Shown here: one piece after another, positions 6,328 through 13,725 of the stretch
Numbering within the stretch: the first letter of the stretch is position 1
Layout: the number at the start of each line of letters is the position of its first letter
NCBI GenBank assembly: GCA_005801425.1
Contig: SYDY01000020.1
Location: 1-28,763, forward strand
DNA: 28,763 nucleotides
Source: Bdellovibrionales bacterium
GTDB taxonomy: Bacteria; Myxococcota; XYA12-FULL-58-9; SYDY01
Direction of reading: 5' to 3'
Notes under the pieces: generated by a model
The model's database searches: none
Seen by the model: only the letters and a program-made list of their open reading frames with translations
What the model was told of the DNA's origin: nothing
Program-made: the position numbers and the translations under genes

Positions 6328-8042
6328 GATCCTCTTTTAAAAAATATTTTTCTTGTAGGGGCGGTTCGCGAACCGCCCTTTTTGCAACACTCCTACTTCT
6401 CACATGCATCCCTACGTCATTGTACGCAGCCAGCATCATCGCGCATGTCGATAACAACGACGTCGTTGTAGGCCAATCCATTGTGATGGAAGTGATCGTC
6501 GAAGGGAGCCGTTCAGCCGAACCCGAGCTACCACCTCTCCCCGATTTCGATGTTTCACCCCGTGGAAAATCCTCACAATTCAGCATTGTCAATGGCAAGA
6601 CCAGTAGCCGTGTAACCTATACGTTTGTACTTGCGCCTAAAATGGCCGGCCAATTTGCCATCGGAGCCATTGCAGCCACAATCGATAAGCAAAAGATATT
6701 GAGTACCCCATTTGTGATCAAGGTTCGCGAACCAAGCGCCAGTCTTTCAGAAAAAAGCGACAACAACGATTCACCCATTTTCGTGGAAGCATCGTTGAGT
6801 GCGAACACTGCCTATATTGGACAGCAGATCATTTATACATTCACGTTCCATCGCCGAATCGATATCACAGGGGCTGAATTGCGCGAACCCACCCTGCAAG
6901 GGATCCGCATTGAGCAACTTCAATCACCACCCGATGAAGTACGTACGGTCAACGGCCAAAGAGAAATTGTCAGCGTCGTTCGTCGCGTATTTTTTCCAGA
7001 AACACCTGGCATCATCACAATCCCCGGCGCAGCGCTCACCGTCAGTGTTCCCGAAAATCGCCAACAAAACGGTTTTGGCGATCCGTTCGGGGGTGTTTTC
7101 GGACACACAGCATCTCGTCAACATGTCCTCGCTGCAAAGCCCTTGCAACTCACGGTCAAATCCTTGCCCACACCACCGCAAGAATTCACTGGACTTATCG
7201 GTGATTTTTCCATCACAAGTGCCGTCACCCCCACAGATCTCGCTGTAGGCGGATCGGCAACATTTACTGTCACCGTTCAAGGCGAAGGAAACGTCAAAAA
7301 CATCACGCAACCCAACATAACATTTCCAAACGGCATTAAATATTATCCCGATACCCCTGAAGAACATTTCAGCACCACACCTACCGGCATGAGCGGCAAT
7401 CGCGTCTATCGTTTTGCACTCGTCGCATCTGCCCCCGGTCAGTTCACCATCCCTGCGCCTTCAGTCACATTCTTCGAGCCCAAAGAAGAACAGTACAAAA
7501 CAGTCTCTAGTAATGAACACACACTCAACATCACGGGCGTCGCACCTCCTACACTTGAAGAACCGAAAGAAGCACAAGCCCCATCAAGTGGTCCTAAAAA
7601 ATCATTTCCATGGCAGACCCTCGGCTATGTCGTCGCAGCCATTGCAAGCGCATTCATTTCAGTCTGGCTGGCCCATGTCCTCAAAAATTCTCTCAAACAC
7701 CGTGCGCAAAAACTTCCCGCAATACGTAAACGTGCGCTTTCAGATGCCGATCAATCACTCAAAAATGCATCCATCACCGATGCACATCGTATTCAAAGTA
7801 TTCTCAACGATTTCTTTTCACAATTCCTAGAACTCCCCATCGGAGACGCATCAAACCTGCGTCTCGTACGAGAAAAACTTGCAGCCTTGGGGATCCACGA
7901 AGATGATTTGAAAAAGATTGATCACTGCAGAACAAAAATTGACACCGCAATCTACGGCGGCGGTCAACTTCAAGCAAACGATATCATTGAAATACGCAAA
8001 ATGCTTCAGAACGTAGGGGCGCTGCTTGCTGCGCCCTTCTAA
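6324..8042 (+). CDS. batD: BatD-like protein, framed by two palindromic elements
   Basis: This 572-residue protein starts at a GTG that overlaps the batC stop (GTGA), nine bases after GGAGG. It has a basic N-terminus and a hydrophobic core (A-L-F-A-T-L-L-L-L-T-C), with probable signal peptidase cleavage after S-L-Y-A (about residue 36). Long extracytoplasmic beta-rich BatD repeats follow, then one transmembrane helix (about residues 428-450) and a cytoplasmic tail with the L-x-x-F-F-x-x-x-L pattern also seen in the 3101-3643 protein. Residues 11-18 (C-R-G-G-S-R-T-A) and the last nine residues (V-G-A-L-L-A-A-P-F) are both encoded by GC-rich palindromic repeats, so both termini appear remodelled. 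The stop overlaps the stop of the convergent acyl-CoA dehydrogenase gene. Family assignment rests on architecture and operon position. Confidence 0.9.
   Translation: MRSSFKKYFSCRGGSRTALFATLLLLTCIPTSLYAASIIAHVDNNDVVVGQSIVMEVIVEGSRSAEPELPPLPDFDVSPRGKSSQFSIVNGKTSSRVTYTFVLAPKMAGQFAIGAIAATIDKQKILSTPFVIKVREPSASLSEKSDNNDSPIFVEASLSANTAYIGQQIIYTFTFHRRIDITGAELREPTLQGIRIEQLQSPPDEVRTVNGQREIVSVVRRVFFPETPGIITIPGAALTVSVPENRQQNGFGDPFGGVFGHTASRQHVLAAKPLQLTVKSLPTPPQEFTGLIGDFSITSAVTPTDLAVGGSATFTVTVQGEGNVKNITQPNITFPNGIKYYPDTPEEHFSTTPTGMSGNRVYRFALVASAPGQFTIPAPSVTFFEPKEEQYKTVSSNEHTLNITGVAPPTLEEPKEAQAPSSGPKKSFPWQTLGYVVAAIASAFISVWLAHVLKNSLKHRAQKLPAIRKRALSDADQSLKNASITDAHRIQSILNDFFSQFLELPIGDASNLRLVREKLAALGIHEDDLKKIDHCRTKIDTAIYGGGQLQANDIIEIRKMLQNVGALLAAPF
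6355..6383. repeat. Perfect GC-rich palindrome plus T-run in the batD signal sequence
   Basis: Bases 6359-6378, GGGCGGTTCGCGAACCGCCC, form a perfect 20-bp palindrome preceded by GTAG and followed by five Ts (6379-6383). In frame it reads C-R-G-G-S-R-T-A-L-F, the N-terminal part of BatD. It matches the GTAGGGGCGG...CCGCCC class of dispersed repeats. The hairpin plus T-run also resembles an intrinsic terminator and could lower batD expression relative to the upstream genes. That effect is inferred. Confidence 0.75.
8013..8036. repeat. GC-rich palindrome at the batD 3' end
   Basis: GTAGGGGCGCTGCTTGCTGC continues to GCCC. The arms GGGCGC (8017-8022) and GCGCCC (8031-8036) pair, with an inner GC/GC pair around TT. 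It shares the GTAGGGGCG opening with the element at 6355 and encodes the last residues of BatD. It also lies immediately 3' of the acyl-CoA dehydrogenase stop on the opposite strand, so it could be a shared 3'-end hairpin for both convergent transcripts. No strong T-run follows on either strand. Confidence 0.7.
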
Positions 8043-9181
8043 AACCCAATACACTTAGAAATGATCTCTTTCATAATTTCACTGGTCCCACCCCCGATGG
8101 TCAACAAACGCAGATCTCGAAATGCACGCGACACATCGTATTCATCCATGTAACCTGCGCCACCGTGTGCTTGCATACAATCGTAAGCCACTTTTTGTGC
8201 AAGATCACACGCCACAAGTTTTGCCATGGAAATTTCTTGCAGTGCATTTTCGCGACGATTGTGTTTGTCCACGGCCATGTATGTTAATTGACGTGCCGCT
8301 TCTATCTGGCTCAGCAATTCTACAAATTTATGCCGCCACACTTGAAAACCGATCACCGGTCGACCAAACGCTTTGCGTTCCTTGCAAAAAGCCACCGTAT
8401 CATCCCACAGAAGCTGACTTCCTGAGACAGCGCAAAGTGCGGCCACCAGGCGCTCGCCCTGAAAATTGGTCATGATATGATAAAAACCCTGATTTTCTTC
8501 ACCCAATCGATAGTGCACAGGAATACGGCAATTATCGAAAAACAAAAGTCCCGTATCACTCGAACAATTTCCAAGTTTCTTCAGCGATTTACCCACCGAG
8601 AAACCCTTGGTATCTGTAGGAAATAAAACAAGTGAAATACCACCATAGCCTTCTTCACCCGTCCTAACAGCCAGCGTAATAAAATCAGCTCGCGTACCAT
8701 TGGTGATATATGTTTTGGATCCATTGATCACATAGTCATCGCCTACGCGACGCGCTGTGGTTTTCAAATTGGCCACATCACTGCCCACATCGGGTTCGGT
8801 CACGCCCAAAGCCGCAATACGTGTGCCAGATATCGCAGGCATTAAAAATTCGCGTTTTTGCGCATCCGTTCCAATTTCATGGATGATCGGCGTGGCCATC
8901 TCACCTTGTACAAGCATCGCCATGGCCATGCCTGCGTTGCGACAATGAGCAAGCTCTTCTACATAGGCGGCGGTGTACCAGTAATCGAGTCCCGACCCAC
9001 CCAATGTTTCAGGATAGTGGATCCCAAAAAATCCCATGTCGGCAAATCGTTTGAACAATTCACGAGGAAAAATCCCCGCCTCGTCCCACTCACGGGAATA
9101 CGGCGCCAACTCTTTCACACAAAAATCACGAACGGTTTTTCGGAACATCTCATGATCAGAAGTAAACGGCGCAAGCGTCAT
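8039..9181 (-). CDS. Acyl-CoA dehydrogenase, LCAD/IVD-like active site
   Basis: This 380-residue FAD-dependent acyl-CoA dehydrogenase, the normal length, catalyses alpha,beta-dehydrogenation of an acyl-CoA with electrons passing to electron-transfer flavoprotein. Family motifs include A-A-L-G-V-T-E-P-D-V-G-S-D (about residues 123-135), K-T-Y-I-T-N-G, Q-x-x-G-G-x-G-Y and a C-terminal G-G-G-T-S-E-I-M-K-E. The position of the usual MCAD-type catalytic Glu is Gly here. A Glu at residue 243 in Q-G-E-R-L matches the alternative catalytic position of long-chain and isovaleryl-CoA dehydrogenases, so a long- or branched-chain substrate is likely. The ATG at 9181 follows AGGAG at about six bases; a TTG one codon upstream is less likely. 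No beta-oxidation partners are adjacent. Its stop overlaps that of batD. Confidence 0.94.
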   Translation of the reverse strand: MTLAPFTSDHEMFRKTVRDFCVKELAPYSREWDEAGIFPRELFKRFADMGFFGIHYPETLGGSGLDYWYTAAYVEELAHCRNAGMAMAMLVQGEMATPIIHEIGTDAQKREFLMPAISGTRIAALGVTEPDVGSDVANLKTTARRVGDDYVINGSKTYITNGTRADFITLAVRTGEEGYGGISLVLFPTDTKGFSVGKSLKKLGNCSSDTGLLFFDNCRIPVHYRLGEENQGFYHIMTNFQGERLVAALCAVSGSQLLWDDTVAFCKERKAFGRPVIGFQVWRHKFVELLSQIEAARQLTYMAVDKHNRRENALQEISMAKLVACDLAQKVAYDCMQAHGGAGYMDEYDVSRAFRDLRLLTIGGGTSEIMKEIISKCIGF

Positions 9182-9294
9182 CAATCTCTCCTAAAACGAA
9201 GCAGATTTTCAACCTACATCCAAGCCACCAACGACACCATAGAAATACACCTGACGTCACATAGGCGCATAAAAATTACGAAAATTTATTATCG

Positions 9295-9324
9295 TGGACA
9301 AAACAAAAGATTCTCGACTATATG
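9295..9324 (+). promoter_or_regulatory. Possible sigma70-type promoter
   Basis: TGGACA (9295-9300) and TATATG (9319-9324) are spaced by 18 bases, in an AT-rich stretch between the divergent acyl-CoA dehydrogenase gene and the idh side. It would drive the small frame at 9335 and perhaps idh. It is a pattern match only, and the -10 is imperfect. An 8-bp palindrome TGACGTCA lies upstream at 9252-9259. Confidence 0.3.
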
Positions 9325-9334
9325 GACATTATTC

Positions 9335-9559
9335 ATGCCTCGCCCCATTCATCGACCCCAAACAACATGCCTCATCGGCCCCCCTGCGCTCGATCAGAAT
9401 ATAGCCAGCCCAACCATACTCGATAGCTATGAACTCGCCGCCATACGCGACCTGCAAGATTACGCCGAGAGCTACAGCAACTACCTTCGGCTGTTAGCCC
9501 TACTCGATCCGGATGGCCCTTTGCGTCGCGGCGATGAAAAACAGCGCAAAGCGCATTAA
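9335..9559 (+). CDS. Possible 74-residue hypothetical protein
   Basis: This is a short reading frame in the 454-base gap between the acyl-CoA dehydrogenase start and idh. I do not recognise it. The N-terminus is Pro/His-rich. The middle (Y-E-L-A-A-I-R-D-L-Q-D-Y-A to L-R-L-L-A-L-L-D-P) looks like an amphipathic helix, and the C-terminus is charged (R-R-G-D-E-K-Q-R-K-A-H). It lies 76 bases before idh. Support for its being real is protein-like composition, a candidate promoter just upstream and otherwise empty space. Against it, only a weak GGA at nine bases serves as a Shine-Dalgarno. The frame also runs back into the antisense of the acyl-CoA dehydrogenase gene without a stop, so the true start is uncertain. 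The remaining intergenic sequence (9182-9334, 9560-9635) shows no gene. Confidence 0.45.
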   Translation: MPRPIHRPQTTCLIGPPALDQNIASPTILDSYELAAIRDLQDYAESYSNYLRLLALLDPDGPLRRGDEKQRKAH

Positions 9560-9635
9560 AAAATTAACATTCACCGACCTCCACCTTCTCCTCGTCCCAT
9601 GATACGCCCCAAGCACACACATTCGAGGAGCAACC

Positions 9636-10640
9636 ATGCCTCATCATATTACTTTAATTGCAGGCGACGGCATCGGCCCTGAAGTCGCTACAGCCACCCA
9701 AAAAGTCATCGATGCATTAGGCGTCCATGTGATCTGGGACGAACAAGATGCAGGCCTCGGCAGTCTCAAAAAACACGGCAGCGCACTCCCCGAATGCACA
9801 CTTAATTCAATTAGAAAAAATACCGTAGCCCTCAAAGGCCCCACCACCACGCCCGTCGGTGAAGGACATATAAGTGCCAACGTTCAACTCCGACGCACCT
9901 TTGACCTCTATGCCTCGGTTCGCCCAGTCCGAAGTGTTCTTGGTGTTAAAACACGATTCGAAGATGTAGATCTCGTCATCTTTCGTGAAAACACCGAAGG
10001 CCTCTACGCAGGTCTTGAAAACGAAATCTCCAACGGTGTTATTCTCTCAATTAAGGTAGTTACCGAAAAAGCCACGCGTCGGATCGCCAAAGCTGCCTTT
10101 GAATATGCGGCTAAAAAAGGCCGAAAAAAAGTCACAGTGTCCCACAAAGCCAACATCATGAAGCTCGGTGATGGATTTTTTCTCAAAGTAGTGCGCGAAG
10201 TCGCCCAAAATTATCCGGCAATCAAACTGGAAGAAGTAATCATTGACGCCCTATGCATGAACCTCGTCAGCAATCCGAGCAAATACGATGTCCTCGTCAT
10301 GGAAAATCTCTATGGCGATATCGTTTCAGATCTCTGTGCTGGCTTGGTCGGAGGACTTGGGCTTGTTCCAGGTGCTAACATCGGCGAAGAAGTGGCCATC
10401 TTTGAAGCTGTTCACGGTTCTGCAGCAGATCTTGCCGGCAAAGGCGTTGCCAATCCCACGGCACTTCTTAAAAGTGCATGCATGATGTTGGAACATCTCG
10501 GAGAATTGTCCGCCGGTGAACGGCTAGAAACCGCAATCAATCAAGTACTTGCGACAGGAAAAATAAGAACCTGCGATCTCGGTGGAACTGCATCCACAAA
10601 CGAGTATGCCGACGCGATTATTGCAGCACTCAGTCGCTAA
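9636..10640 (+). CDS. Isocitrate dehydrogenase, NAD-type
   Basis: This 334-residue member of the isocitrate/isopropylmalate dehydrogenase family oxidises isocitrate to 2-oxoglutarate and CO2 in the TCA cycle. Substrate-binding S-A-N-V-Q-L-R-R (about residues 78-85) has the Ser/Asn/Arg pattern of isocitrate dehydrogenases rather than isopropylmalate dehydrogenases. R-E-N-T-E-G-L-Y-A-G and the metal-binding D-L-C-A-G-L-V-G-G-L-G are intact. H-G-S-A-A-D-L-A-G-K has Asp where NADP enzymes carry Lys, which argues for NAD+. The size matches the short IDH3-like enzymes rather than the E. coli type. GAGGAG lies five bases before the ATG. The 3' end overlaps the convergent speA stop by 11 bases. Homoisocitrate or tartrate dehydrogenase activity is possible but less likely. 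Confidence 0.9.
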   Translation: MPHHITLIAGDGIGPEVATATQKVIDALGVHVIWDEQDAGLGSLKKHGSALPECTLNSIRKNTVALKGPTTTPVGEGHISANVQLRRTFDLYASVRPVRSVLGVKTRFEDVDLVIFRENTEGLYAGLENEISNGVILSIKVVTEKATRRIAKAAFEYAAKKGRKKVTVSHKANIMKLGDGFFLKVVREVAQNYPAIKLEEVIIDALCMNLVSNPSKYDVLVMENLYGDIVSDLCAGLVGGLGLVPGANIGEEVAIFEAVHGSAADLAGKGVANPTALLKSACMMLEHLGELSAGERLETAINQVLATGKIRTCDLGGTASTNEYADAIIAALSR

Positions 10641-12546
10641 GATAAGTCAGACCCGACAATCCGTCCTCAAAACGACGTCGCAACAAAGCAGATTCTTCGA
10701 CCTGAAGCTCCCCTGAACGCACCGCATGTTCCGTCGCATTACGCAAACGTCCAAGCAATTCCTGGCGATCATACTGTACGTAGCTCAGCACTTCCGTCAC
10801 CGAATCACCTTCCACGAGTGCATCGATACGAAATCCTGCTTCTGGGTCCAAGCTCAAATGCACCGCAGTCGTATCGCCAAAAAGGTTGTGCAAATCGCCC
10901 AAAATTTCTTGATAAGCCCCAACCAAAAACATGCCGATATAATAGGGGCGACCATCAAACGTGTGCAGCTCAAGAATTTCTTTTACATCACGTAAATCGA
11001 TAAACTGATCGACTTTACCATCACTATCACACGTAAGATCGGCCAACGTTGCACGACGTGTGGGGCGTTCTTTGTGACGATGAATTGGCATCGTTGGGAA
11101 CAACTGCTTCACAGCCCAGTGATCAGGCACCGATTGAAATACCGAGAAGTTACAATAATACGTGTCACTCAAGCCCTTCGGAATACCCTGCAAGTCTTCA
11201 GGCACATATTCAAGTTCATCAATAATCTTTAGCAATTTATCACAAAACGACCAGAAAATATTTTCTGCCCGCGCGCGACCCTTCAGATCTAAAAAGCCTA
11301 AAATGAAGAGACTGTTGGCCTCTTCCTTCAGTGCAAGCGCATCGTGATAAAATTCCGCAAAGTTTTTGCGCGAAAGCCCTTCCCAAACTTCGTGAAGATT
11401 GCGCACCACTTCCGGCTCATCAGCCTGCACAGGCTCAGGACGCCGTCTGGGCACCACTTCATTCACGCCAAGCACGTTAAAGACCAAAACAGAGTGATGG
11501 GCCACTATAGCGCGCCCCGACTCTGTCACAATATCAGGATGCGGCAATTGAGCCTGGTCGCACGCAGCCTGAATTGAGGCTACAACATCGTTGGCATATT
11601 CCTGCATGGAATAATTGACCGACGAATGAAAGTTGGTTTGCGATCCGTCATAATCCACCCCAAGGCCACCACCCGCATCAAAAAGCTTGATCGGCGCCCC
11701 AAGACGACACAACTCTACAAACATGCGTGCACCTTCGCGCAACGCATTTTTAATGGACTGAATCGATGTGATCTGGCTACCAATGTGGAAATGCACCATT
11801 TCCAAACAATCCAACATACCGACCTGGCTTAAGCGCTCACACACTTCTACCACTTCCGACGCAGTCAAGCCGAACTTACTGCGATCACCGGTCGATTCGA
11901 CCCATTTGCCTGCACCCTTGGTCGACAAGCGCGATCGCACCCCGATACGCGGACGCATATTATGTTGCCGCGCAACGTCAATGATCAATTCAACTTCATC
12001 AAAACGATCGATGACAATGACCGTGTCGCGCCCTATTTTTCGTGCGAGCAACGCCGTTTCAATGTAATCCCGGTCTTTGTAACCATTACAGATAATCAAT
12101 CCGTCGCGACTATCCAGCAACGCAATTGCAATAAGAAGTTCTGGTTTGCTCCCAGCCTCAAGCCCCACACCCCGATCACGCCCATAGGCAACAATTTCTT
12201 CAACGACATGGCGCTGCTGATTGACCTTGATCGGGAACACACCGCGGTATCTGCCCTGATAGCCATATTCTTTGATCGTATCTCGAAAGCTATCTGTGAG
12301 CGTAAGAATACGGTGCTTCAAAATATCAGAAAATCGGAGTAAAAGTGGGAGACTGTACCCGCGTTTGCGTAAGTTCTCGACCAGGTCGTGAAGATCAATC
12401 GATGCCGAGGGCGTCGCATCCGGTGTCACCGAAACATTACCATGCTCGTTAATACCAAAGTACCCGGTGCCCCATGCGTCAACCTGATAAAGCTCCGCGC
12501 TGTCTTTCACCGTCCAGGCGCGGATCTCTTTTTCGTTTCGTTTCAT
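10630..12546 (-). CDS. speA: Biosynthetic arginine decarboxylase SpeA
   Basis: The 638-residue PLP-dependent enzyme converts arginine to agmatine, the first step of the agmatine route to putrescine and spermidine. It belongs to the alanine-racemase-fold family. The PLP lysine is K107 in G-V-F-P-I-K-V-N-Q. H-F-H-I-G-S-Q, the glycine-rich G-G-G-L-G-V-D-Y-D-G-S, and the C-terminal substrate-site motif C-D-S-D-G are all present. The length fits SpeA (~630-660). The ATG at 12546 follows GGGAG at six bases; an upstream in-frame start at 12603 gives a glycine/arginine-rich extension that is not expected. No agmatinase or agmatine deiminase gene is adjacent. It converges on idh with an 11-base overlap and lies downstream of sohB on the same strand. 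Confidence 0.97.
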   Translation of the reverse strand: MKRNEKEIRAWTVKDSAELYQVDAWGTGYFGINEHGNVSVTPDATPSASIDLHDLVENLRKRGYSLPLLLRFSDILKHRILTLTDSFRDTIKEYGYQGRYRGVFPIKVNQQRHVVEEIVAYGRDRGVGLEAGSKPELLIAIALLDSRDGLIICNGYKDRDYIETALLARKIGRDTVIVIDRFDEVELIIDVARQHNMRPRIGVRSRLSTKGAGKWVESTGDRSKFGLTASEVVEVCERLSQVGMLDCLEMVHFHIGSQITSIQSIKNALREGARMFVELCRLGAPIKLFDAGGGLGVDYDGSQTNFHSSVNYSMQEYANDVVASIQAACDQAQLPHPDIVTESGRAIVAHHSVLVFNVLGVNEVVPRRRPEPVQADEPEVVRNLHEVWEGLSRKNFAEFYHDALALKEEANSLFILGFLDLKGRARAENIFWSFCDKLLKIIDELEYVPEDLQGIPKGLSDTYYCNFSVFQSVPDHWAVKQLFPTMPIHRHKERPTRRATLADLTCDSDGKVDQFIDLRDVKEILELHTFDGRPYYIGMFLVGAYQEILGDLHNLFGDTTAVHLSLDPEAGFRIDALVEGDSVTEVLSYVQYDRQELLGRLRNATEHAVRSGELQVEESALLRRRFEDGLSGLTYLSD

Positions 12547-12576
12547 GAACGTCTCCCGCCAACACGCCCGACCCCC

Positions 12577-12597
12577 CACGGACCGGAGGGGACCCCA
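12577..12597. repeat. GC-rich tract in the speA leader
   Basis: In speA sense this region contains GGGGTCCCCTCC followed by GGTCCGTGGGGGG. It can form small alternative hairpins about 30-50 bases before the start codon. A leader RNA structure is conceivable, but no known riboswitch is recognised. Confidence 0.25.
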
Positions 12598-12648
12598 TAA
12601 CACTTTGCGTTCCCCAACGAAAAGAAGAATCGTGCCCCGAAACTAAGC

Positions 12649-12674
12649 ATACCTCGGTATGAATAAAAATTCAT
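12649..12674. repeat. Two adjacent inverted repeats between sohB and speA
   Basis: ATACC-TC-GGTAT (12649-12660) is followed by ATGAAT-AAAA-ATTCAT (12659-12674), which includes the sohB stop codon. Both are perfect short stems at the 3' end of sohB. They may form a weak terminator or protein-binding site; no T-run follows in the sohB direction. Confidence 0.4.
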
Positions 12675-13663
12675 CCCCGAAGTAACGTCCACATACGTGC
12701 CCCTACGCGTAGCAATCGTTCTTTCAGTCCCCGCTCCGGTTCATAGGCGACCTGTAACACGCGACGTCCCTCCTGAATCGCCCTTTGGATGTAGGCATCA
12801 CTGGTCTCCAAGCGGTCTACCAATCCCAACGCGAGGGCCTGTGAGCCATGCCAAAAGGCGCCCGTGCCTACCACAGCCATCTCAAGCGATGGTCGCTGAT
12901 GCAGCACAAAGTCTTTAAATAGCTGGTGTACTTCTTCGACTTCCTCGCGTGCCTTTGTTCGGCCTTTGGCCGAATTCTCCGCAAGGACGCTCAGAGTGCG
13001 CTTGTACTCACCGGCTGTTACCTGTTCAACATCAACCCCATGCTTGTTTAAAAGCCGATACACGTTAGGCACCTCCATCACTGCACCTATGGAGCCTACA
13101 ACTGCAAAGGGTGCGGCAATAATGGTATCGGCTGTACACGCCATCATGTACCCCCCACTTGCAGCCACTTTGTCCACCGCAACGACCAGCCTAAGTTTTA
13201 CGTCCTTCAGGCGCAGCAATTGTGATGCAGCAAGTCCATAGGCATGTACCGATCCGCCGGGGCTTTCCACACAAAGCAGAACCTCGTCTCTTTCATGGGC
13301 CACAGGAATAATTGCCGAAATAACTTCTCTTAACCCATCAAGTTCCGATGCACGCACATCCCCGTCGAAACTCACGACATACGTCCTCGGTTTATCGTCA
13401 GCCAGAGCCTCTTCACGCTTCAATCGTAATTTTTCTGTTTTAAGATACTGTTTATATTGTTTGGGGCTGTAACTTGCCTCGCGCAATGCATCAGACAGAT
13501 CGCGATAACGCTCATTGAGATCCATAAGCCGGATCTGGCCTTCTCGCGCAAAAGCACGAGCCCGCGCGATTGCTCCAATCAGGCTCAGACCACAAAATAT
13601 TATGGAGATAAAAACAGTCAATGTTTTTGCGAGGAAAAGCCCGTATTCACTAAGCCACTGCAT
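12671..13663 (-). CDS. sohB: SohB-like membrane-anchored S49 serine peptidase
   Basis: This 330-residue protein is an S49 (SppA/SohB) family peptidase with a Ser-Lys dyad in the periplasm. The N-terminus M-Q-W-L-S-E-Y-G-L-F-L-A-K matches the characteristic SohB start, so ATG 13663 is chosen over an in-frame GTG at 13681. One transmembrane helix spans about residues 12-32, followed by a charged linker. The nucleophile is S169 in A-A-S-G-G-Y and the general base K221 in T-A-G-E-Y-K-R-T. S-P-G-G-S-V (134-139) is the conserved substrate-groove motif. Length is close to E. coli SohB (349). No good Shine-Dalgarno precedes either start. It follows rplQ by 62 bases on the same strand and might be read from the ribosomal operon. 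Confidence 0.93.
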   Translation of the reverse strand: MQWLSEYGLFLAKTLTVFISIIFCGLSLIGAIARARAFAREGQIRLMDLNERYRDLSDALREASYSPKQYKQYLKTEKLRLKREEALADDKPRTYVVSFDGDVRASELDGLREVISAIIPVAHERDEVLLCVESPGGSVHAYGLAASQLLRLKDVKLRLVVAVDKVAASGGYMMACTADTIIAAPFAVVGSIGAVMEVPNVYRLLNKHGVDVEQVTAGEYKRTLSVLAENSAKGRTKAREEVEEVHQLFKDFVLHQRPSLEMAVVGTGAFWHGSQALALGLVDRLETSDAYIQRAIQEGRRVLQVAYEPERGLKERLLRVGARMWTLLRG

Positions 13664-13672
13664 TCGCAGCGG

Positions 13673-13688
13673 ATAACACACATGTTAT
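13673..13688. repeat. Inverted repeat just upstream of sohB
   Basis: ATAACA-CACA-TGTTAT is a perfect 6-bp inverted repeat about ten bases before the sohB ATG. It could be an operator half-site pair or a leader hairpin masking the ribosome-binding region. It is small enough to be coincidental. Confidence 0.35.
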
Positions 13689-13692
13689 TAGA

Positions 13693-13723
13693 ACAAGAGA
13701 AGAAAAGACAAAGAGAAGAAAAG
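13693..13723. repeat. Tandem purine-rich direct repeat between rplQ and sohB
   Basis: ACAAGAGAAGAAAAG (13693-13707) is followed directly by ACAAAGAGAAGAAAAG (13708-13723). In the direction of transcription this is a pyrimidine-rich CTTTTCTTCTCTT tract repeated twice. It is a simple duplication of unknown role. Confidence 0.6.
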
Positions 13724-13725
13724 TA

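Noticed and set aside
1247-8042. The moxR-DUF58-bat operon as a candidate new system.
   Set aside because: Gene content and order match known Bat (aerotolerance-type) operons; only the embedded palindromes are unusual.
9252-9259. TGACGTCA palindrome between acyl-CoA dehydrogenase and idh.
   Set aside because: An isolated 8-bp palindrome is too short to call as an operator.
8858-9334. Upstream part of a long plus-strand frame running from the acyl-CoA dehydrogenase antisense into the intergenic region.
   Set aside because: The first part is antisense to a certain gene. Only the part from ATG 9335 has any case as a gene.
12687-12712. GTAGGGGC octamer near the sohB 3' end, like the start of the batD palindromic elements.
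   Set aside because: The closing complementary arm is missing, so it is probably chance.
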